From: Myxococcales bacterium | GTDB taxonomy: Bacteria > Myxococcota > Bradymonadia > UBA7976 > UBA1532 | Direction of reading: 5' to 3' | DNA length: 5,778 nucleotides | Assembly (NCBI GenBank): GCA_020430675.1 | Contig: JAGQJJ010000299.1 | Coordinates: forward strand, 1 to 5,778 | Shown: in pieces, positions 1 through 5,778 of the stretch | Numbering within the stretch: the first letter of the stretch is position 1 | How the letters are laid out: the number at the start of each line of letters is the position of its first letter | Program-made: the position numbers and the translations under genes | Notes under the pieces: model-generated | Seen by the model: the letters and a program-made list of their open reading frames with translations, nothing else | Database searches by the model: none | What the model was told of the DNA's origin: nothing

Positions 1-1829
1 CGTTGACGGTGCGTTGGGGGCCGGACGGCGATCTGTTCGATTGCACCTGGCGCGACGCGGATCCGCTCGATTTGACCTTCGCCGGCCGCGGCTGGACGCC
101 GCAACGCCTGCGCCCGTTGCAGCGGTTTCATCCCGCGGCGGGCTTCAAGGTCGACGTCGACATGACCGCCAAGGGTCGCCTCGACGATCTGGCCGTCGAT
201 GCGCGGCTGGCGGGCGCGATTCGCGACGGTGTCGATGAGCGCCCCGTCACCGCCCGGCTCACGGTCACGCCGCGGCGGCAGCGGTTCGAGGCCACCGTGG
301 GCGAAGGGCTGGTGCGCGTCGAAGCGCAGGTCGAGGCGCCGCTGGTCGCGCTGCGACGCAAGGGCGCTTCACCGGGCGAGGCCAAGGTCGTCGCCGAGCT
401 GACCGCCGCGCTGCCCATCCGCACCGTGGCGCCCTATCTGCCGGCGGCCATCTACGACGCGCGCGGCCGGCTCGAAGGGCACTTCGCGGTCACCGGGCGC
501 CTCGCCGAGCCCGAGATCCAAGGCAGCTTGCGCCTGGTCGACGCCGCCTTGACCTGGGTCGACATGAACGCGCGACTGACCGACCTGGCGCTCGACATCG
601 ACGTCGCCGACAACGCCGCGCAGGTGCGCCGGCTGGAGGCCCATGGCGGCGCCGGCGCGCTGACCGGCGAGGGCGAGGCGCGGTGGGTCATCACGCCGCC
701 GGGGCACGATGGGCCGCTCTGGAGCGGGCGACACCTCGAAGGCCACCTCGACCTGCGGCTCGCCAACTTTCCGTTCGTGCGCCCCGGGCTGCCGCTCGGG
801 GTCATCAACGCCGGGGTGCGGGTGGCCACCGAAGCCGCGCCCGGCGACAAATCGCTCACGGTCGAGGTCGGTGCGGCGCATGTCGCCTTGACCGACGCCG
901 AAGTGCCCGCGGCGCGCGGCATCCCCCGCAATCGCGCGGTGCGCTACCGCGACTGGGCCGGCGCCTTGCGGGTGACCGACAGCGTCTTCGCGGGCGCCGG
1001 GCGGCTGGCGGTCGGCCTGACGCTCAAAGAGGGCATCACCGTCGAAGGCCGCTCGACGCGGCTGCAATTCGGCGGCGGTGTGCAGATCGAGCGCCTTGAC
1101 GATCTGGCGCAGGTGCAAGGGGCCTTCACTATCACCGACGGTCGCTTCGACCTGTTCGACAACCCCTTCACCATTCGCGAGGGGCGCTTCTTCACCACCG
1201 GCGGCGATCTCGCCGCACGGGCGGCGCAGGCCGAGAACCCGCTGGCCGGACGGGCGACCCTGCATGACGTCGACGCGCCGCTCGACGCGGTGGCCCTGGA
1301 GCCGCAGCTCGACGTGACCGCGTTCGGCCGCGTCATCGACACCGACGTCACGGTGCGCGTAGTGGGGCCCAGCCGGCGGCCGCAGCTCATGCTGACCTCG
1401 GTCCCGCCGCTGCCCGAGTACAAGATCCTGACTTTGTTGATCACCGGGCGGGTCGACGCGGTCGATGACCGCAATGGCGAGGTGCGAAGGCAAGCCGCGC
1501 GGCTGGTTGACCGCTTCCATAACCCCTCGCTGTCGCGACAGCTGTACGATCGCCTGGGCGTCGACAAGCTGGGCCTGGGCTTCGGGGCCTCGGTCAGCCA
1601 GCCCATCCTCACCGTGGGCAAGCAGATCGACCGGCGGCTCTACATCGAGACGGTCTATCGCCACAACGCGCCACCCGATGAGAACGAGAAGGAAGCGCGC
1701 GTCGAATACCGCCTGAGCCCGAAGTGGACGCTCGACACCACCGCCGGCGACGCGGCCCAAGGCAGCGTGGGTCTGTTCTGGACGACGGCGTTTGGCGCGC
1801 CCGAGGCCCCGCCCGAGCCCGGTGGCTAA
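1..1829 (+). CDS. tamB: TamB-like translocation/assembly module protein (DUF490), 5'-truncated
   Basis: TamB-family proteins are inner-membrane-anchored, periplasm-spanning beta-rich proteins that work with TamA (an Omp85 protein) and are implicated in outer-membrane protein insertion and lipid transport. About 608 residues are visible in frame 3. They consist of repeated amphipathic beta-strand units (for example VEAQVEAPLVAL and GHLDLRLANFPFV) and then a conserved-looking C-terminal domain. Visible family hallmarks are GAFTITDGRFDLFDNPF (around residues 370-390), GPSRRPQLMLTSVPPLPEYK followed by ILTLLITGR (around 455-485), GLGFGASVSQPILTVGKQID (around 523-545) and a closing EYRLSPKWTL...GLFWTTAFG segment ending a few residues before the TAA. 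E. coli TamB is about 1,260 residues, so roughly the N-terminal half, including the membrane anchor, lies left of the window. The TTG at position 3 is not a believable start. A tamA gene may lie upstream but cannot be seen. Another AsmA/TamB-like protein is the main alternative; the C-terminal motifs favour TamB. Confidence 0.86.
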   Translation, partial: LTVRWGPDGDLFDCTWRDADPLDLTFAGRGWTPQRLRPLQRFHPAAGFKVDVDMTAKGRLDDLAVDARLAGAIRDGVDERPVTARLTVTPRRQRFEATVGEGLVRVEAQVEAPLVALRRKGASPGEAKVVAELTAALPIRTVAPYLPAAIYDARGRLEGHFAVTGRLAEPEIQGSLRLVDAALTWVDMNARLTDLALDIDVADNAAQVRRLEAHGGAGALTGEGEARWVITPPGHDGPLWSGRHLEGHLDLRLANFPFVRPGLPLGVINAGVRVATEAAPGDKSLTVEVGAAHVALTDAEVPAARGIPRNRAVRYRDWAGALRVTDSVFAGAGRLAVGLTLKEGITVEGRSTRLQFGGGVQIERLDDLAQVQGAFTITDGRFDLFDNPFTIREGRFFTTGGDLAARAAQAENPLAGRATLHDVDAPLDAVALEPQLDVTAFGRVIDTDVTVRVVGPSRRPQLMLTSVPPLPEYKILTLLITGRVDAVDDRNGEVRRQAARLVDRFHNPSLSRQLYDRLGVDKLGLGFGASVSQPILTVGKQIDRRLYIETVYRHNAPPDENEKEARVEYRLSPKWTLDTTAGDAAQGSVGLFWTTAFGAPEAPPEPGG

Positions 1830-2206
1830 CCGCCGCCGCCGCGGGACCGCTGATGGCGCGCGGTCACCATCGCGGCCTGGGTCATGGCCGCCGGCTTGCT
1901 GACCGCCAGCTCGCACTCGATGATCGCCGGGAAGCGATCGAGCAGCAGTTCGCAGCCGCGCACCGCGATCGTCTCGATCAGCTTGAACCGCATCGCGCGC
2001 AGCCAGGCGGTGAGCGCCTCGGCCACCTGGCAGTAGTCGATGATGTCGCCGAGCGCGTCCGAAGCCGCGGCGGGCGCAAAATCGGCGGTCAGGACCACAT
2101 CGAGCAGCAGCGTCTGCTCGGTGACCCGCTCGTGGGGCAGCACGCCGACGATGCAGTCGACCGCCAGCCCGCGCAGCTCGATGCGCCCGGGATGCGTGGC
2201 GCTCAT
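1826..2206 (-). CDS. folB: Dihydroneopterin aldolase
   Basis: FolB is a cytoplasmic enzyme of tetrahydrofolate synthesis. It converts 7,8-dihydroneopterin to 6-hydroxymethyl-7,8-dihydropterin and glycolaldehyde. The 126-residue product matches the usual length of about 120. The spacing of functional residues matches S. aureus FolB as I recall it (Glu22, Tyr54, Glu74, Lys100): here Glu26 in GVLPHERVTEQ, Tyr58 in IIDYCQVAEAL, Glu78 in FKLIETIA and Lys104 in LAVSKPAAM. Every interval is identical (32, 20 and 26 residues). The ATG at 2206 is chosen because it overlaps the stop of the upstream lipoprotein gene as ATGA and places the first beta strand (RIELRGLAV) correctly; an ATG at 2257 would add 17 unrelated residues. 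No Shine-Dalgarno sequence is visible, consistent with translational coupling. The tail after VTARHQRS is a short glycine run. FolX-type epimerase is the main alternative, but FolB is more likely. No other folate gene is visible in the window. Confidence 0.93.
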   Translation of the reverse strand: MSATHPGRIELRGLAVDCIVGVLPHERVTEQTLLLDVVLTADFAPAAASDALGDIIDYCQVAEALTAWLRAMRFKLIETIAVRGCELLLDRFPAIIECELAVSKPAAMTQAAMVTARHQRSRGGGG

Positions 2207-2697
2207 TCGCAGCAATGGGCCCGCACGGTGCGGGCATCGTCGAGTTGCCGGCCGCAAGCATCGGTCAGCACGAGCGACATGCGCACTTCGGTGCCCTCCA
2301 GGCTCTCGGGCGAGGTGTCGTCGAAGATGAACACCGTCACCCCGCCGTACTCGTAGTCGCCGCTGGCGCCGCGCCGTACGTCATCGGTGTAGTCGGACCC
2401 GCCGATGACCTGGTCGCCAGCGTGCAGCGCAAACTGCATGCGCACGCCGTCGGGGTCGAAGCCATCGCCGCGAAAACCGCCCCAGATGTGGTAGCCGCCC
2501 TGCAAGCCATAGGCGATCCAGACATCCTGCCCGTCGACGAGCGGGCTGTAGGCCAGCGGATCGTTGCCGGTGCCCAGCTCGATCCACGCCTCACCGGGGC
2601 ACGGGCCGCCGTCGGGGGCCGTGGCGGGTTCGTCATCGCACCCGCCCATGAGCGCGAGCGCGACGACGAGACAACAACGCGCGGCAGATGCGATCAC
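2203..2697 (-). CDS. Predicted small lipoprotein of unknown function
   Basis: The 164-residue product starts at GTG 2697 with a type II signal peptide. After Arg7 comes a hydrophobic stretch (CCLVVALALMGG), then Cys20, the probable lipidation site, followed by an acidic, Pro-rich tether (DDEPATAPDGG). The lipobox L-M-G-G-C is slightly atypical, with Met at -3. The mature part looks like a single beta-sandwich rich in Gly, Asp and aromatic residues. Notable segments are VDGQDVWIAYGLQGGYHIWG (residues 54-73), GFDPDGVRMQFAL and YEYGGVTVFIFDD. Cys33, Cys148, Cys162 and Cys163 could form disulfides. From memory, short lipoproteins with a QGGYHIW-like motif recur in Myxococcota without an assigned function; I cannot verify this here. 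A longer reading from ATG 2811 would add 38 residues ahead of the signal peptide and is unlikely. The stop overlaps the folB start, so the two are probably co-transcribed, though nothing suggests a folate role. Confidence 0.75.
   Translation of the reverse strand: MIASAARCCLVVALALMGGCDDEPATAPDGGPCPGEAWIELGTGNDPLAYSPLVDGQDVWIAYGLQGGYHIWGGFRGDGFDPDGVRMQFALHAGDQVIGGSDYTDDVRRGASGDYEYGGVTVFIFDDTSPESLEGTEVRMSLVLTDACGRQLDDARTVRAHCCE
2641..2697 (-). other. Type II (lipoprotein) signal peptide
   Basis: Residues 1-19 of the small lipoprotein: a short start with Arg7, a hydrophobic core, and a Leu-Met-Gly-Gly lipobox directly before Cys20 (codon at 2638-2640). Asp21 and Asp22 follow the Cys. In E. coli, Asp at +2 favours retention in the inner membrane; whether that rule applies in this organism is not known from the sequence. 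Confidence 0.7.
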
Positions 2698-2698
2698 G

Positions 2699-2705
2699 CT
2701 CCCTC
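2699..2705 (-). promoter_or_regulatory. Ribosome binding site of the lipoprotein gene
   Basis: Read on the minus strand, GAGGGAG lies just ahead of the GTG at 2697, with GAGG ending 4 nt before the start codon. It is the best Shine-Dalgarno match in this region and decides the GTG start over the ATG at 2811. Confidence 0.55.
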
Positions 2706-2707
2706 GA

Positions 2708-2721
2708 TCCGTCGAGACGGA
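2708..2721. repeat. 14-bp perfect dyad in the lipoprotein leader
   Basis: TCCGTC-GA-GACGGA has two 6-bp arms that are exact reverse complements with a 2-bp centre. It lies 11 nt upstream of the GTG start of the lipoprotein gene, next to its ribosome binding site. It could be an operator half-site pair or chance in GC-rich DNA. The 2-nt centre is too small for a normal RNA hairpin loop unless the innermost pairs open. Confidence 0.35.
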
Positions 2722-2770
2722 AGACGCTTCTATCGCGGCGGCGCCCTGCCGGCAAGGGGACGCAAGCGCG

Positions 2771-2793
2771 CATGGTCGCGCGGCGCGGCCATG
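2771..2793. repeat. 23-bp inverted repeat in the divergent intergenic region
   Basis: The left arm CATGGTCGCG (2771-2780) pairs with the right arm CGCGGCCATG (2784-2793) across a 3-nt centre. Nine of ten pairs are Watson-Crick and one is T-G. No T-run follows on either side, so it does not look like an intrinsic terminator. Its place between the divergent lipoprotein and activator genes, about 60 bp ahead of the candidate start point for the activator gene, would suit an operator or activator site. This role is inferred from position only. Confidence 0.4.
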
Positions 2794-2827
2794 GTGCAAT
2801 CCCCTGTGCATGTATCCGTACCAAATC

Positions 2828-2836
2828 TGCTACAGT
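2828..2836 (+). promoter_or_regulatory. Candidate extended -10 promoter for the activator-kinase unit
   Basis: TGC-TACAGT matches the extended -10 form TGN-TATAAT at four of six hexamer positions plus the TG. It sits in one of the few AT-rich patches of the window. The predicted start point would be near 2843, giving a leader of about 33 nt to the ATG at 2876 or 63 nt to the ATG at 2906. No convincing -35 hexamer lies 16-18 bp upstream, so the call rests on the extended -10 alone. Confidence 0.35.
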
Positions 2837-2850
2837 GCGCCGCGTGTTTG

Positions 2851-2875
2851 CTTGACCCTTTCGATTTCTTGACCC
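2851..2875 (+). repeat. Direct repeat of CTTGACCC ahead of the activator gene
   Basis: The octamer CTTGACCC occurs at 2851-2858 and again at 2868-2875, the second copy ending directly at the ATG at 2876. The copies are 17 bp apart start to start. TTGACC resembles a -35 hexamer, but no -10-like element follows either copy at the right distance. The pair could be a binding site for a dimeric regulator just downstream of the candidate promoter, or chance. Confidence 0.4.
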
Positions 2876-4465
2876 ATGGCTGCCCAAGATCCAGGCGATC
2901 CGTCGATGACCACCATCGACGACACGCTGTCTACCGACCCGGGTGACTCGACGGAACGCTTCGTCGGGCAACCGTCGTTGGTCATCACCATCGTCTACCA
3001 TCCGTGGCCGCGCCGCATCGGCGACCGCGCGGTGTCGCCCGTGGCTGCGGGCGCCATCGAGCTGAGCCGGATGGCGCCGAGCTTCGTCGATCCGTGGGGC
3101 ACGCCCGCGGGTCCGCTGGGCGATCGCCGCCTCAGCCGCCGCCCACTTCGGCTCTTGCCCCTCGAAGACGGCAGCCTGCGCATCGACGCCGGTTCCGACC
3201 TGGGCTGGCGGCTCGATGGCGCCGAGGGCGAACCGATCATGCGGGTGCAATCGGCCGACCTGCGGCGCGGCGTCTTCATCGAGCTGGCCCGACGCGCCGT
3301 GCTCCATGTCACGCTCAGCACGCCCACCGAGCCCGCGCGCGAGAGCTTCGGGCTGATCGGCGTCAGCGGTGGCACCGAGCGGTTGCGCAACCAGATTCTG
3401 CAGCTCGCGGTGCACGAAGTGCCGGTGTCGATCGCCGGCGAATCGGGGGTGGGCAAAGAGCTGGTCGCCGAGGCCATTCACCGGGCCAGCGCGCGGGCGT
3501 CGGGGCCCTGGGTCACCGTCAACGTCGCCGCGCTGACGCCCAGCATGGCGACCGCCGAGCTCTTCGGCCATGTGCGCGGCGCCTTCACCGGCGCCGAGCA
3601 GACGCGACCGGGCTTCTTCGGCGCGGCGGACGGCGGCACGCTCTTCCTCGACGAGATCGGCGACATCCCCGCCGAGGTGCAGCCCAAGCTGCTCCGCGCC
3701 TTGGAGACGGGTGAGATTCAGCCGGTCGGCGGCCGCGCGCGCCGCGTCGACGTGCGCCTCGTGACCGCGACCGACGCCGACCTCGAGGCCCGGGTGCTCG
3801 ACGGTCGGTTCATGCGGTCGCTGCTCTACCGCATCTGGACGACCACGATCGACATCCCGCCGCTTCGGGCGCGACTGGTCGATATTCCTTTGCTTTTTGT
3901 GCACTTCCTCGCCGAGCAGCTCGAACTCCTCGGCGCCGCCGACAAGCTCGACATGCCGGCCGACAATACCGCGCCCTGGCTGCCGCGCCGTCTCGTGCTG
4001 GCGCTGCTGCGTCATGACTGGCCGGGCAATGTGCGCGAGCTGCGCAGCGTGGCGTTGCAGGTGGCCATCGAGAGCCATGCCGGCCCGCAGGCCCGCCTGC
4101 CCGACCGCTTCGGCGCGCCAGGCGCTTCGCCATCGGCCTCGGCCTCGGCCTCGGGCGAGGGCAGCGGCGAGCTGGTCTCGGGCGGCTTCCGCGTCGTTGG
4201 CATGGATCCGGCCCGGCTGCATGACATCCTGCGCCGCAATCACTGGCGGCTGCGGCTGACCGCCCGCGAGCTGGGCATCTCGCGCAATACGCTCAACGCG
4301 ATGATGGGCCAGCTCGGCTTTCGGCGGCCGGGTCAGCTCACCGCGGCCGAGATTCTGGCGGTGGCGGCCGAGGTGGGCGGTGAGGTCGATCGCATCGCCG
4401 AGCGTCTTCAGGTCTCGCCCCACGGGCTCAAGCTGCGCATGCGGGCCCTGGGCATGGAGCGCTAG
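2876..4465 (+). CDS. Sigma-54-dependent activator with FHA-like N-terminus and tandem C-terminal HTH
   Basis: This 529-residue bacterial enhancer-binding protein should bind DNA upstream of sigma-54 promoters and use ATP hydrolysis to open the polymerase complex. Residues 35-147 form an FHA-like domain ([22 protein letters not shown]). The AAA+ domain spans about 157-400: Walker A GESGVGKE (188-195), GAFTGA (235-240), which contacts sigma-54, Walker [12 protein letters not shown] (253-263), PPLRAR (328-333) and sensor [10 protein letters not shown] (382-389). The arginine-finger segment reads FMRSLLYRI (312-320) where PspF has FRADLLDRL, so the first Arg and the Asp are replaced and the second Arg (319) is kept. 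A Ser/Ala/Gly linker (418-437) leads to a FIS-type HTH (about 444-483, [15 protein letters not shown]) and a second HTH-like unit (about 487-529, [16 protein letters not shown]). There is no response-regulator receiver domain. The ATG at 2876 has no Shine-Dalgarno sequence; the ATG at 2906 has a weak AGGCGA 10 nt upstream and may be the true start. The kinase gene follows 5 nt later. Confidence 0.95.
   Translation: MAAQDPGDPSMTTIDDTLSTDPGDSTERFVGQPSLVITIVYHPWPRRIGDRAVSPVAAGAIELSRMAPSFVDPWGTPAGPLGDRRLSRRPLRLLPLEDGSLRIDAGSDLGWRLDGAEGEPIMRVQSADLRRGVFIELARRAVLHVTLSTPTEPARESFGLIGVSGGTERLRNQILQLAVHEVPVSIAGESGVGKELVAEAIHRASARASGPWVTVNVAALTPSMATAELFGHVRGAFTGAEQTRPGFFGAADGGTLFLDEIGDIPAEVQPKLLRALETGEIQPVGGRARRVDVRLVTATDADLEARVLDGRFMRSLLYRIWTTTIDIPPLRARLVDIPLLFVHFLAEQLELLGAADKLDMPADNTAPWLPRRLVLALLRHDWPGNVRELRSVALQVAIESHAGPQARLPDRFGAPGASPSASASASGEGSGELVSGGFRVVGMDPARLHDILRRNHWRLRLTARELGISRNTLNAMMGQLGFRRPGQLTAAEILAVAAEVGGEVDRIAERLQVSPHGLKLRMRALGMER
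4133..4154 (+). repeat. Hexanucleotide tandem repeat in the activator linker
   Basis: TCGGCC is repeated three times and followed by a partial TCGG. It encodes an alternating Ser-Ala run in the flexible linker between the AAA+ domain and the HTH units. Gain or loss of units would keep the reading frame and change only linker length. Confidence 0.75.
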
Positions 4466-4470
4466 GCGCC

Positions 4471-5778
4471 ATGCGCGGGCCGCCGCCCGACTTCTCGACC
4501 ACGCCGTCGGCCACCGTGCCGAGCACCGGCGACGCGGCCGACGACTCGGCGGACTCCTACGAAGGCCTGGCCGGGGGCGACACCGTCGACCCTGCGATCG
4601 ACCCCCCCGAAAGACCGCGGCGCATCGGGCGCTATACGGTGCTTGGCGAGCTCGGCAGCGGCGGCATGGGCGTCGTCTTCAAGGCGTGGGATCCGGCGCT
4701 CGATCGCATCGTCGCGCTCAAGGTCATGCGCGCCGCGCACGCCGCCACCCGCCGGCAGGTCAAGCGCTTCCTCAACGAAGCCCGGGCGGTCGCGCGGCTT
4801 GACGATCCCAATATCGTCGCGCTGCACGATATTGGCGTCGTCGATGGCAGCCCCTATTTCACCATGGCTTTTGTCGATGGCGTGACCCTTGCCGGCCATA
4901 TCGCCGAGAAGGGCCGCCTCGACCCGACCGAAGCCTGCCGCATCGTCGCCGGGGTCGCGCGTGGGCTGGCCCATGCGCACAGCGCGGGCATCGTTCATCG
5001 CGATGTGAAGCCGGGCAACATCCTGCTCGAAGAGGGGCGCCCGCTGCTGGTCGACTTTGGCGTGGCCCGCTTTCTGGAGAGCGAGGACGGCACCCAGACG
5101 CGGACGGGGCAGGTCATCGGCACGCCGGCTTACATGGCGCCCGAGCAGGCGCAAGGCGACCACGACCGCGTCGACGCCCGCTCCGACGTCTTTGCGCTCG
5201 GCGCGGTGCTGTTTCACGCCATCACCGGCAAGCTGCCGGTCTACCCGACCGATGACCGGGGCCTGCCGGTCGAGGTGCCGGCGACGCCGCGGCGGCAGGA
5301 CGGCCTGCCGACCGATGTCATCGCCATCTGCCTGCGCGCCCTGCATCGCAGCCCCGCCCGCCGCTACGTCGACGCGCTCGACATGGCGGCCGATCTGGAC
5401 CGCTTCCTGCGCGGCGAGCCGGTGGTGGCGGCGCTGCCCGGCTCATGGCGGCGTCTGGGCTGGTGGCTGCGCCGCCATCGCACGGCGCTCATCGCCGCCG
5501 GGCTGACCGCCCTGGCGCTCGCCGCGGTGTTCGGCGGGCGCGAATGGCTGCGCACGCGGGCCGCACAGGCCGAGGCCGAGGTCCGCGAAGCCCAGGCCGA
5601 GACCGCGTTGAGCACCGCGCGGGCCCAGGCCGACCGCCTGCGCGCCGCCGGCAGCGACGCCGCGGCCGACGCGGTGCCTTCGCCCACGCTGCCCGAGGGG
5701 CCCGAGTTCGCCGCGGCGCGTGAGGCATACAACGCCGCGCGCTACGACGAAGCGGCCAGGCGGTTTCGCGCGCTGGCG
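4471..5778 (+). CDS. Transmembrane Hanks-type Ser/Thr protein kinase, 3'-truncated
   Basis: The gene is open to the right edge with 436 codons visible. A Pro/Thr/Asp-rich N-terminal extension (1-50) precedes the kinase domain (about 55-315), which carries all catalytic landmarks: glycine loop GSGGMG (62-67), VALK with Lys84, helix-C Glu103, HRDVKPGN with Asp178 and Asn183, DFG with Asp195, activation loop with Thr208, Thr210 and Thr212, and GTPAYMAPE ending at Glu225. It is therefore predicted to be active and of the RD type. The segment ADLDRFLRGEPV after the domain is typical of kinases in this class. One membrane helix (338-354) follows, then a charged, Ala-rich probable coiled coil (361-392) and the start of a TPR-like helix pair (EAYNAARYDEAARRFRAL, 418-435) cut by the edge. 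Topology: cytoplasmic kinase, periplasmic C-terminus. The ATG at 4471 has GGAG 11 nt upstream inside the activator gene. The 5-nt gap suggests co-transcription and a shared pathway; the substrate is unknown. Confidence 0.95.
   Translation, partial: MRGPPPDFSTTPSATVPSTGDAADDSADSYEGLAGGDTVDPAIDPPERPRRIGRYTVLGELGSGGMGVVFKAWDPALDRIVALKVMRAAHAATRRQVKRFLNEARAVARLDDPNIVALHDIGVVDGSPYFTMAFVDGVTLAGHIAEKGRLDPTEACRIVAGVARGLAHAHSAGIVHRDVKPGNILLEEGRPLLVDFGVARFLESEDGTQTRTGQVIGTPAYMAPEQAQGDHDRVDARSDVFALGAVLFHAITGKLPVYPTDDRGLPVEVPATPRRQDGLPTDVIAICLRALHRSPARRYVDALDMAADLDRFLRGEPVVAALPGSWRRLGWWLRRHRTALIAAGLTALALAAVFGGREWLRTRAAQAEAEVREAQAETALSTARAQADRLRAAGSDAAADAVPSPTLPEGPEFAAAREAYNAARYDEAARRFRALA
5482..5532 (+). 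other. Single transmembrane helix of the kinase
   Basis: Residues 338-354 (TALIAAGLTALALAAVF) are uncharged and follow a basic, Trp-rich stretch (WRRLGWWLRRHR). By the positive-inside rule the N-terminal kinase domain lies in the cytoplasm and the coiled-coil/TPR-like part lies outside the membrane. Confidence 0.8.

Noticed and set aside
369..2261. 630-codon open frame on the minus strand opposite tamB and through folB
   Set aside because: It has Arg-, Ala- and Gly-rich low-complexity composition and no domain, and it covers two recognised genes in other frames. It is typical of GC-rich DNA where stops are rare.
2771..2793. Inverted repeat as an intrinsic terminator
   Set aside because: No T-run follows on either strand, and no gene ends next to it.
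2792..2809. Possible sigma-54 (-24/-12) promoter, TGG...TGC
   Set aside because: The distance between the GG and GC elements is 13 nt instead of the strictly required 10, so it does not fit.
2852..2880. TTGACC as a -35 box of a housekeeping promoter
   Set aside because: The position 17 bp downstream of either copy has no -10-like hexamer and would overlap or follow the start codon of the activator.
2215..2946. 243-codon plus-strand open frame across the lipoprotein and intergenic region
   Set aside because: It overlaps the lipoprotein, which has a signal peptide, lipobox and ribosome site on the other strand, and has no start context of its own.
2633..4423. 596-codon open frame on the minus strand opposite the activator
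   Set aside because: The plus strand encodes an unmistakable enhancer-binding protein with all main motifs; the antisense product resembles nothing and is Arg/His/Asp-biased.
4462..5346. 294-codon open frame on the minus strand opposite the kinase
   Set aside because: It is the antisense shadow of the kinase domain, whose catalytic motifs are all intact on the plus strand.

Overview
The window is GC-rich and densely packed, and reads like a Myxococcota-type (former Deltaproteobacteria) chromosome. The reasons are a sigma-54 enhancer-binding protein with an FHA-like N-terminus, a transmembrane Hanks-type Ser/Thr kinase directly behind it, a short lipoprotein of a type I associate with that phylum, and an outer-membrane biogenesis protein (TamB) that marks a diderm cell. 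The assignment rests on gene content only; I cannot name a genus.

Layout: (1) 1-1829, plus strand: C-terminal part of a TamB-like (DUF490) protein, cut by the left edge. (2) 1826-2697, minus strand: a two-gene unit, a predicted lipoprotein (2697-2203) followed by folB, dihydroneopterin aldolase (2206-1826), joined by an ATGA stop/start overlap. The stops of tamB and folB also overlap tail to tail. (3) 2698-2875: a 178-bp divergent intergenic region, the only real non-coding stretch, with two dyads, a direct repeat and a candidate extended -10 promoter. (4) 2876-4465, plus strand: the sigma-54 activator. (5) 4471 to the right edge, plus strand: the membrane Ser/Thr kinase, starting 5 nt after the activator stop and open at the edge. 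There is no gene-free stretch over 300 bases. I see no tRNA, rRNA, CRISPR array, insertion sequence or attachment site.

The most interesting unit is the activator-kinase pair. It looks like one transcription unit in which a membrane kinase could signal to a sigma-54 activator carrying an FHA-like sensor. The FHA-like domain lacks the usual His and Asn positions, one of the two arginines in the arginine-finger segment is replaced, and the C-terminus carries two successive helix-turn-helix-like units instead of one. Each part belongs to a known family. I therefore regard the region as a possibly distinctive signalling module rather than a wholly new system.
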